Shown here piece after piece: positions 56,564-64,000 of a stretch of 64,000 bases of DNA. Location: contig JAMYWD010001349.1 of the NCBI GenBank assembly GCA_028583415.1, positions 1 through 64,000 of the forward strand. Reading direction: 5' to 3'. The notes under the pieces were generated by a model. The model was not told the DNA's origin. It saw only the letters and a list, made by a program, of their open reading frames with translations, and did no database searches. The position numbers were made by a program, and so were the translations under genes. Source of the stretch: Protea cynaroides (taxonomy: Eukaryota > Streptophyta > Magnoliopsida > Proteales > Proteaceae). The first letter of the stretch is position 1; each line of letters opens with the position of its first letter.

Positions 56564-57022
56564 TTTTGGCGACGGTCTTTATTTATGTCGCTAATAACAG
56601 TTAGTACGTTTTAATGTCCTTACAGATATTTTTAGTGACGGTCCTACAACGGTGGCTAATACTATTAGGCGACGGCAAAATTATTTCCGTCATTAAAACC
56701 AAATATTAAGCTACGGTATATTTCCGTAGTTAAAGATTAAAATTTGGCTACGGTAATACATAAACCGTAGCTAAAAAATTTATGTTAGGCGACGGTAATA
56801 CATAAACCGTAGCTAAAAAGTTTATTTTAGGCGACTGCAGACAATATACCGTTCCTAAAGCTTTTCCCAGACGCCACGAATTTTTCGTGGCTAAATGTTA
56901 GCCACGGCATTTATAGCAACAGTATAGAGACGGTTATTGTTTCCGTCACTGTTTCTTTTAGCTACGGAAATGCATCTTTAGCCACGGTAATATACCGTCG
57001 CTAAAAATAAGAATTGTTGTAG
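56564..57022. repeat. Right subterminal region and TIR of the CACTA-like element
   Basis: Repeated GCGACGG, CTACGGTAAT, CCGTAGCTAAA and TTAGCCACGG motifs in both orientations. TIR at 56995-57022. It differs in sequence arrangement from the left end, which is tandemly expanded. Confidence 0.75.
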
Positions 57023-57911
57023 TTACATACAAAGAGTTCCGTGGATGTCTTATCTTTCCTGTGCAAGAAGGGATCTTTTGCCCTCCATTGCAAGAGACTT
57101 CCGACCATGAGATCCGGGAATATTTTGGTTGGACCAAGAAGGAGGCTCTACCAATCATCAAGCTTGGCAAAATTACTATCTCAGCCATGGTTACCAAGTA
57201 TGCCCACCAACAGACTTGCTTACATTTGGGTCGTGAGTATCGAAGGAAGGCCTTTTATTTTTGTATGATCGCAAGGTACTTGTTGAACACGCATGAACGC
57301 CTTTACTCTCTAATCATCATTGATGTCATTAAACATCTCCAAAAAGGTCTTGATATCATACCAACAATCCTGGCCGAGACATTAAAAGGTTTAGATAGCT
57401 GGGCCAAGAAGGGTGGTCGTCTTCATACGGATACTCTCAATGGCTACCCTTATCTGTTACACATCTGGTTGGCTGAGAAACTAAGTTTGTTTGCGCCTTT
57501 AGAGGTTTCGAACTTCGGCCCGTCCATTATATGAAAAGAGCCAAGAATTCAGATTTTTACAAGGAACATAACTGGCCTGAGCGATTGAGAGCCTAGAAGG
57601 TCAACGATATCACATGGAGGAGCAAGTGGATGTCAACCCCATGTCCAGTGTTGAGAACCCAAGGAAATTCATGTGTACAAATTATGGGTCTGACTCACTC
57701 ATCCTTCTATGTACCATCCCTATTGTATCATCAGTTGAATAGGTTGCCAAGTGTGGTCAGTGATATTACAGATGTCTCCCCTCCTAAGGAATTAACCAAA
57801 GATTTTGTTTGGAGCATTGCAGATGCGTGGCATTATTGGGATCGTCTAGCCCCCACCCTAACGACCACATCAGCATCTACTGAAGAGATTGCCAGCAGCT
57901 CGGGTCCTTAG
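57023..57911 (+). pseudogene. E4 accessory ORF (DUF7745-like), C-terminal part
   Basis: Continues the ORF broken at 46123: TYKEFRGCLIFPVQEGIFCP, then FGWTKKEALPIIKLGK, YRRKAFYFCMIARYLL, LHIWLAEKLSLF in the open stretch 57061-57534. It closes at a TGA at 57532. A further piece, 57630-57911, has SFYVPSLLYHQLNRLP and a Ser/Thr-rich end. The function of DUF7745 proteins in retroelements is unknown. Confidence 0.75.
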
Positions 57912-58238
57912 TTAGATCTACCATGGACCCATCCATATTTGGCTATTCTATCATGGGTTTTGGGAACCTAAAATGTTTGAAAAGAAATGTGACTGTTTTA
58001 TCAATACCTTTTGCTGAGGGTTTAGTTTATTTTCTAGATGATAATTTTAACTGGGTTCTTGACTTATTAACAATGATTTTAAAGTTCAACAATATCAGAT
58101 TTTTAAGTCTTGAAGTGCCTTGAATCTTTGTGATTGTGCTGTCATGAGTGCACGCCCTAACTTGAGTTGGTTATCTGAATTTTATGGTCTACGGACATCA
58201 CTTCCTTGGGGCACCTTGGTAGGTGATTCCATTTCATT

Positions 58239-58690
58239 GTCATCGGAAAACTTAGTCAAGTGTTCCGATTGTGTTTGTCAGATACCTTGAGGGGTGATTT
58301 TGATTTCTATTTACCGTCGGAGTACTTAGTCAAGTGTTCTGATTGTGTTTGTCAGTTACCTTGAGGGTTGATTCTGATTTCTATTTACCGTCGGAGTACT
58401 TAGTCAAGTGTTCCGATTGTGTTTGTCAGATACCTTGAGGGGGTCATTCTTAGTTTTATTTACCGTCGGAGTTCTTAGTCAAGTGTTCCGATTGTGTTTC
58501 TCAGATACCTTGAGGGGGTGATTCTGATTTCTATTTACCGTTGGGACACTTAGTCAAGTGCTCCGATTGTGTTTGTCAGATACCTTGAGGGGTGATTCTG
58601 ATTTCTATTTACCTTCGGGACACTTAGTCAAGTGCTCTGATTGTGTTCGTCAGACACCTTGGCGGGTGATCTGGTCGTTTTTTCTCGAAC
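58239..58690. repeat. 74-bp tandem repeat, about six copies, 3' region of E4
   Basis: The anchor CTTAGTCAAGTG recurs at about 58251, 58325, 58399, 58475, 58549 and 58622. The unit also has CCGATTGTGTTTGTCAGATA, CCTTGAGGGGTGATT and TCTATTTACCGTCGG. Ogre-like elements are known to carry variable tandem repeats before the 3' LTR. The segment 57912-58238 holds nothing recognised. Confidence 0.92.
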
Positions 58691-58779
58691 ACCTTGGCGG
58701 GTGATTTAAGCTTGTCAAAATGTCTAGTTAGATGTTTTGATTCCTATCAGAATGCTTAGTCAAGCGCTCTGATCTGATC

Positions 58780-59160
58780 TCTCTCTCGTCAGTGCCTCGT
58801 CAGGTATGCTGATTCCTTAACGGAACATCTAGTTAGAATGTTCTGTTTCTCATCGGAATGCTTAGTCAAGCAGTCCAATTTTGCTCCTTTCTTCGTCGGA
58901 ATGTTTAGTCAAGTGCTACGATTAGATTCATTTTTCCTCGTCAGCGCCTAGTCAGGTATGCTGATTCCTTGACGGAACATCTAGTCAGAATGTTCTGTTT
59001 CTCGTCGGAATGCTTAGTCAAGCACTCTGATTTTGCACTTTTTCATCAGAACACTTAGTTAGACGCTCCGATTAAATTCTTTTTTCCTTGTCAGTGCCTA
59101 GCCAGGTACGCTGATTCTTCTGACGGAACATCTAGTCAGAATGTTCTGTTTCCCCATCTT
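58780..59160. repeat. About 150-bp tandem repeat, three copies, 3' region of E4
   Basis: The anchor CTGATTC followed by ACGGAACATCTAGT(T/C)AGAAT recurs near 58810, 58960 and 59111. The same unit contains CGGAATG(C/T)TTAGTCAAG, related to the 74-bp family. It is probably a higher-order derivative of that family. Confidence 0.85.
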
Positions 59161-59232
59161 TTCGTTTTGTGCAATTGTCCCTGGACCAAAATGCGGTCTT
59201 TTCTTTTCTTCGCCCTCATTCACTTTGAATTT

Positions 59233-59251
59233 TGGTCAAAGAGGGGCATTC
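59233..59251 (+). other. E4 polypurine tract
   Basis: TCAAAGAGGGGCATTC directly before the LTR start TGTAAGACCCCC. It marks the plus-strand priming site and supports the LTR boundary. Confidence 0.75.
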
Positions 59252-62200
59252 TGTAAGACCCCCATTTTGGCCTATTTCTTATCAAGGGCATTTTTGTCAT
59301 TTTAGGTCATGTTAGAATTTCCCTATCATTTTAGGTTATTATGAAAAAAAATGGAAGAATCATTAAGAACAGAAAAATCTAAAAATGCAAAAAAAGGAAA
59401 AAATGGTTGATTTAGTTTGGGCTTAGGGTTAGGCTTGTGTTTAGGATATAGGACAATAGGCTTTGGCTGGATTTAGATTAAATGTCAATAGGTTTTAGTT
59501 TAGTGGGCTTAGGTTTATGATTGTTTTTGTTTTCTAAAATGGGCTTGGGTTCTTAGCCTTGGGTTTTAGGATGTGATTTTGAATTGGGTTTAGAACTAAG
59601 GTCAATAGGTTTAGTTTAATGGGTTAGGTTATGGTTGGGCTTGGGTCAATGAGATGGAGGAAGGAGAGAATTTGAGGGGGCAATTTGAGGAAATTAGTTT
59701 TTTTTTCTTGGTGGGTGTACAACTCACCGAAAAACCCTAAATCAAAGGGTTTTTGGGATGAATTTGAAGAGAGGGTTTTAGATGGACGGTTGAGAAAAAA
59801 AGGAGGAAAGCTTGGAGAAGAAATAGGGAAAAGAGTGAGAGAAAAATCAGATTGAAGAAAGAGAGAAAGGAGATGTGAGAGAGCATCGTAGAAAAAGAGG
59901 GGGTTTAGGCGAGAATCGATTGCGGCCATGGAGAGAAACATGGTGGCTAGGGCTGCGGGAAAAGGAACTATGGCAGCTGCAAGAATGCGAGAAACCAAGG
60001 AGGAGAGCTATGGGGTTTACTCCATGTACCGTGAGAAGAATGAGAGAAACCAGAGGGTTTTTTCATTTCGGTAAAGGGGGTTGGATTCGTGAGAGAGTGT
60101 AAAGGGAGAGGAATTGAGGAAACAAGAGTGGGAGAAATTATGAGGAGACGAGGTCGTGGCTTTCGGATTTAGCTCTCGGGTGAAATCATAAATCATTGAT
60201 CTCATTCTGCTACAAAAACCTTGGCTTCAAACGATTATTGCTTAGAGGAAAGAAGACTGCAATAAATCTCTATTAATTCTGGTGGTTCATCATTCGGGTA
60301 CATTTTCTGGTTCATCGTGCGGTTTTCTTTGTTGTTCACTTATAGATTTAATATATTTTTTCTTGGTGATTTGCTTCTGTTAACTTGTTTTGCATGTTCT
60401 TTTTTATTTCAGTTCATCTCAGATTCATTTGTTTAACCGAACCTTCATCTTTCCTTTTATTCTGTTTGTTCATATCAGTTTTTAGTCCACATTCTGCTCT
60501 ATCAAAGCCCTAGATTTCTGTTTCTGAATTTGAATAAATGGTTCTTTTGATTGCATTTTTTCCATTATGCGCATCACATGGCATGTTCTCTGGTCTTGGA
60601 TACCTGAATTACGGTTATGTGAGTGTGAAGCTGAATAAAATCAACGTAATGCAACCCTATGATGTGACTCACTTTTGCCTCTCAATCTGAGCTTGAATGG
60701 CTTGATTAGTTGTTGTTTATATCAGAAGGTCCCTTTTCATGGAATAGCTAGGCTTTTCTTGTGGAAACCTATTCTTTTAGCAACCTATTAAGTTTTATTT
60801 TGAGTTATTTTCCTTGGCATTGGCATCTCTGCGAGGTCGCCCCATGCTATTGAAACTGCTAGATGAGGCATATGCTATGTGGTTAGGTGGGGGTTTGTTT
60901 TGATCCTATTTCCTGTTTAGAGTTCAGTTCTGGGAGGTTTGATTCATTGGGGAAGAAATTCAGATGGAATGGAGATTGGTTTTATGACGTCAGTTAAGGT
61001 AGCCCCTAGAGAGAATACCATTCCAAGATAGGAATTCAGTTGAGTTTGGTTCAGGTTGCAATGATTTATTCTCGAAATCTGGTTCATTAGTTTCTCTCTA
61101 TACTAAACTAGCTGGACTGAAGTGGCTTATTTCTTATATCCGATTCTGATTTGGTTTTGATACTGAATTATGATCAAGTCTAGTTTGATTCCATTTGGTT
61201 TCAATGTCAAAATCTGTTTGAGTTTGAGTCAGTTTTTGTAGTCAAATATAATTGTTTGGTTTGGTTTGGTTTATTATTTTGGTTAAGGTTGGTCTGGTTT
61301 GTTTTGTTTCATCTCAATGCTCAAAACCAACTCGATCCAATGCTTGAACCAGTCCTTGTTTGGACCAATCCATATTTGAATCTGCCCTGAGATAGTGCTT
61401 GGATTTGTTTAATTTTGATGTTCTATCTAATCTCATTTTTGAATGGTATAAATCAGGTTTGGGTTGAATTGGTATATTTTGTGGTCAAACCGGTTGGTCT
61501 GAGTCAGTTTGTTTTGACAAGTTAAATCTGATTTGGTCCGATGTGTTCATTAAAACAGATTTTTATGTTTAAAGTTGGGATCATTCCAAATTTTTAACGT
61601 GTTTGATGTTAGATTCGGTTCAACCCTGTGTTATGGTTTCGGTCCAAGTTATTGGGCTAATTTGGTATTCATGCTTGGGTTTGAATTATTTAACATATGC
61701 TTGGATTCATGCTCAGTACAGTGTATTTATTGCTTATCATGTTGCTGTCCATAATGCATGTTTGATTGTTATTCTGCTCGATGAATATCTAAATCATATG
61801 CTTAGTCCAATGTATGAGTTCCCTCCCCCAGCATTGTGGAATATTTAGGGCAACTCCAATGAGTCCATTTTCTCTGGGATTCTCGAATCCCATGCTAACT
61901 AGTGTGGGCCCTGCCTAGGTCGTGGGCTCGCTCGACCATTAAGATTGATCCCATGTTTTCCCCCTTTACAAAGAAAAATACAAAAAAAAAGAAAGAAAAG
62001 AAAATACAAAAAAAATGTGTCATGTTTGCATGTTTCCAAACGAAGGTTGGGATCAGTTTGATCTCCAACCTAGTCATCGTTCATTTATGGCCTGAGGGCA
62101 TTTCGTCTCCCATGTTTGGGAGTTGGTCTGTGGACCAGTCACTTTCAGAATGTTAGTTTACCCTTGTCGAGTGCGGGGAGCTGAGGTCCGAGTACCTCTT

Positions 62201-63039
62201 GAGTGATGGCTTGCCGAGTGCAAGGAGTTAAGGTCCGAGCACCTCTTGAGTAATGCCATGTGGGGTCCAATAGCCCGTTAACTATTGAGAACTACATTTG
62301 ACCTGATTCTCTAAAGATATACGTAGGCAGCGGGAAGTGGAGAGAACTCTGAGTAGTTCACCCTTCGCACACGGTCACACGTGCTTCCTTTGTCAAGGGA
62401 GCACCTCACACATAACCACAACTCCGCATGAACTACGTTTGGCCTGATTCCTACCGCACAGGGATACGTAGACAGCTTGATCTCGAGCTCGGTCATCTAT
62501 TATCTGTTGTATTTTCTATGTTATTCATTCTTTTAATTCATTATTTGTTTATTCATGATTATTTCATTTTTTTATTATCCATTCATTTGATCATTGATTC
62601 ATTTATTGTCTGTTGACTTGTATTTTATTTTTCAAATCTATATAGCGGCACCTTAAGTTAGAACAACTTAGAAACTTGGTTTAGGGTTCCCCATTTGCCT
62701 AGTTAGGCTAAATTGAATGACCTGAACATACATAAGTTTCAAAAATATAGGAAAGGATAGGACAGAAGGAGACCGGTCCATTGACTGGGCGAGTTGGGTG
62801 CCTAACACCTTCCCAACTCGTAACTTGATGCTTACCCTTCTCTGGTAAGATTAGAAACCAATCCATTGAGCATGAGTCATTAGCGTCTTTCCAAGTGAGA
62901 GACCATTTATAGGTCCTAGACCTCATCTAGGTGGCGACTCCATATTTTACACCATCCATTGGCGTGGATGGACAAGGTAACAAGGCGAGATCCTATTTTG
63001 ATTTCATGAAGGATCATATGATAATCCGTTGTCTTTACA
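59252..63039 (+). repeat. E4 3' LTR
   Basis: 3,788 bp, TGTAAGACCCCC to GTTGTCTTTACA. The last 1.18 kb matches the 5' LTR fragment at 35314-36538. Purine-rich GAGAGAAA tract at 59770-59900 and GGTTTGGTTT-type low complexity at 61080-61520. ORFs inside (such as 59875-60102 and 61603-61848) have no supported function. It contains two copies of the 47-bp unit (62163-62255). Confidence 0.88.
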
Positions 63040-64000
63040 GTGTGGTCGCAGTTTTTGACTGTGTGGTCGACGTGTTCTGCGACCACACGAACTAAGATAG
63101 GCTCCGTGATAAGGAAACCTTCCTAATCCAAAGGGGGTTCTTTCCTAATCTAAGTAGGACTCTATATGGAGGGTTTTCCTCTATATATAGGACGTCCCTT
63201 AGCCTCTTTCATCCTTTTATAACTCAAACTGAAAGAGAGAGAAAGAGAAGAGGAGGAAGAGAAGGAGAATTGAAGAGGAAGACTAGGAGAAGGAAATTCA
63301 GAGAGAACTCTGAATCTTCAACAAGTATAAGGTATGAAATCATCCCCTCCCCCCACATCTGTTGAATACTTAGAATAGATCATGGAGGAGATAGTAATTT
63401 AAAGTGAGACCCCAATCATCAAACCATGGATAAATTCTAAGAGAACCATGGAGGGAATTTATTAGGATGATGGATTGTGTAAATATGACTTTTATGCCAT
63501 AAAACAATCATAGGAAGGATCATGATGATAAGCCAAGGAATCAAAACATGAAGGAATTGAGTTGGGAGTGAAAAATCGACCATCACATGTGTGGTCGCAT
63601 GTGTGGTCGCATGATATGCGACCACACGAGACACACATAATTGACCACACACCCTCAAAAAGTTCCAGGGAGGGTGTGGTCACATGTGTGGTCACAGTAT
63701 ATGCGACCACACGAGACCCACATAACCGACCACATGCCCTCGGGGAAAATTCAGGGAGGGTGTGGTCGCAAGTATGGTCGCATGATATGCGACCACACCT
63801 TGCGACCACACACCCTGTGGTAGCAGAAACTGAGACCACAGGTGCAGCCGCACCTGTGACCACTCAGCTTCTGAAAGTCTGAATTAATGAAAATAATTTT
63901 AATTTAAAATCTATAAATTTGTTAGGTTTCCAAGTGGTCCAAAAGTTATTTACAAAGCTTGAGCGAGGATAACCATCGACCAAAGGTGAGGGAACAAGAC
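63040..64000 (+). repeat. E5 LTR, partial, plus orientation
   Basis: Related to the E2 LTR read in reverse: TATA CTATATATAG at 63181-63190, GACGTCCCTTAGCCTCTTTC after it, then an A/G-rich leader and CCAAAGGTGAGGGAACAAG at the window end. GTGGTCGCA/TGCGACCAC boxes upstream (63041-63090) and downstream (63585-63860). The U3 start is missing because E4 inserted here; it should lie left of the window. Confidence 0.85.
63585..63860. promoter_or_regulatory. GTGGTCGCA box array in the E5 LTR
   Basis: Around fifteen GTGGTCGCA, ATGCGACCAC, TGACCACAC and related boxes in both orientations. They are grouped around the near-repeat GCGACCACACGAGAC(A/C)CACA. The place downstream of TATA is the same as in E1-E3. 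Confidence 0.75.

Larger units (their letters stand above)
46124..57022 (+). mobile_element. CACTA-like DNA transposon with captured host exons, non-autonomous
   Basis: Terminal inverted repeats CTACAACAATTC(C/T)TATTTTTAGC(T/G)ACGG (26 of 28 bases match; 46124-46151 and 56995-57022). They lie inside the split DUF7745 ORF. Flanking bases extend the match to ACTACAACAA, close to the CACTA/EnSpm terminus CACTACAACAA but without its outer C. Subterminal regions carry repeated GTAGCTA, CTACGG and GCGACGG motifs, typical of that superfamily. Taking 46124-57022 as the element with a 3-bp duplication (ATA/TTA) keeps the host ORF in frame. No transposase motif was recognised. The interior has exons of at least three host genes and a copia-like LTR. 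Confidence 0.65.
35314..63039 (+). mobile_element. E4: large Tat/Ogre-type Ty3/gypsy retrotransposon
   Basis: Plus-strand element with a 3.8 kb 3' LTR (59252-63039) and the last 1.2 kb of its 5' LTR (35314-36538). Its left part lies beyond the E3 insertion, outside the window. Internal order: primer site, 1.4 kb leader, Gag, acidic spacer, protease/G-patch, RT, RNase H, archaeal-type RNase H, integrase, spacer, DUF7745 ORF (split by a DNA transposon), tandem repeats, polypurine tract. The second RNase H and very long LTRs are hallmarks of the Tat clade including Ogre. E4 inserted in the LTR of E5. Confidence 0.9.

Noticed and set aside
57061..57534. Independent host gene of 157 codons
   Set aside because: It continues the E4 DUF7745 ORF interrupted at 46123, in matching frame.
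58239..59160. CRISPR-like array of regular repeats
   Set aside because: Units are contiguous tandem repeats without distinct spacers, in a plant retrotransposon.
59875..60102. Possible host gene with 75 codons in the E4 LTR
   Set aside because: Arg/Glu-rich reading of a purine tract; inside an LTR and without splice or domain support.
63562..63882. 106-codon ORF at the right edge
   Set aside because: It is a translation of the GTGGTCGCA box array; the opposite strand is open as well for the same reason.

Overview
This is plant nuclear DNA made almost wholly of nested LTR retrotransposons. The chromoviral Ty3/gypsy elements, the dual-RNase H Tat/Ogre-type element and the DUF7745-, PF20167- and PF04195-like accessory proteins are plant-specific. 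Plant-type splice sites and captured plant ribosomal-protein exons agree. The species cannot be told from the sequence; a large-genome angiosperm is most likely. No intact host gene was found.

The insertions form a hierarchy, read from the outside in. E5 is the LTR at 63040-64000 (+ strand, continuing right). It was hit by E4, a Tat/Ogre-type element (+, 35314-63039; the left part of its 5' LTR lies outside the window). E4 was hit twice. In its 5' LTR sits E3, a Tekay-type chromovirus (-, 28679-35313; the rest is outside on the left). In its accessory DUF7745 ORF sits a 10.9 kb CACTA-like DNA transposon (46124-57022). E3 was hit by E2, an old Tekay-type element (-, fragments 4320-4480 and 16467-28678). 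E2 was hit three times: by D1, a solo LTR of the E3 family (20416-22567, TSD GATCA); by E1, a full-length Tekay-type element (-, 4481-16466, TSD GAAAG); and by the Tat element at the left edge, Tat-L (1 to about 4319, +).

Functional layout. E1 and E3 carry, in element order, 5' LTR, tRNA-iMet primer site, a leader, an accessory ORF on the opposite strand (PF20167-like, with its own spliced 5' UTR), then gag, protease, RT, RNase H, integrase and chromodomain. gag and the accessory ORF diverge from a shared 0.9-1.0 kb region. That region and both sides of the LTR TATA box hold clusters of short GTCG-containing boxes whose flanking bases differ between families: GGGGTCGA in E1, GGGTCGCA in E2, CCGGTCGACC in E3 and D1, GTGGTCGCA in E5. 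E4 has Gag, a repeated acidic spacer, protease with a G-patch, RT, RNase H, a second archaeal-type RNase H and integrase, then a sense DUF7745 ORF and 3' tandem repeats. The CACTA-like element has no visible transposase. It holds same-strand exons of three host genes: an NT-C2 protein, RPL18 and RPL7.

Nearly all coding regions carry stops or frameshifts, often of the C-to-T kind expected of methylated, silenced DNA. The most interesting pattern is the pairing of an element-encoded accessory protein with element-specific box arrays at both of its promoters.
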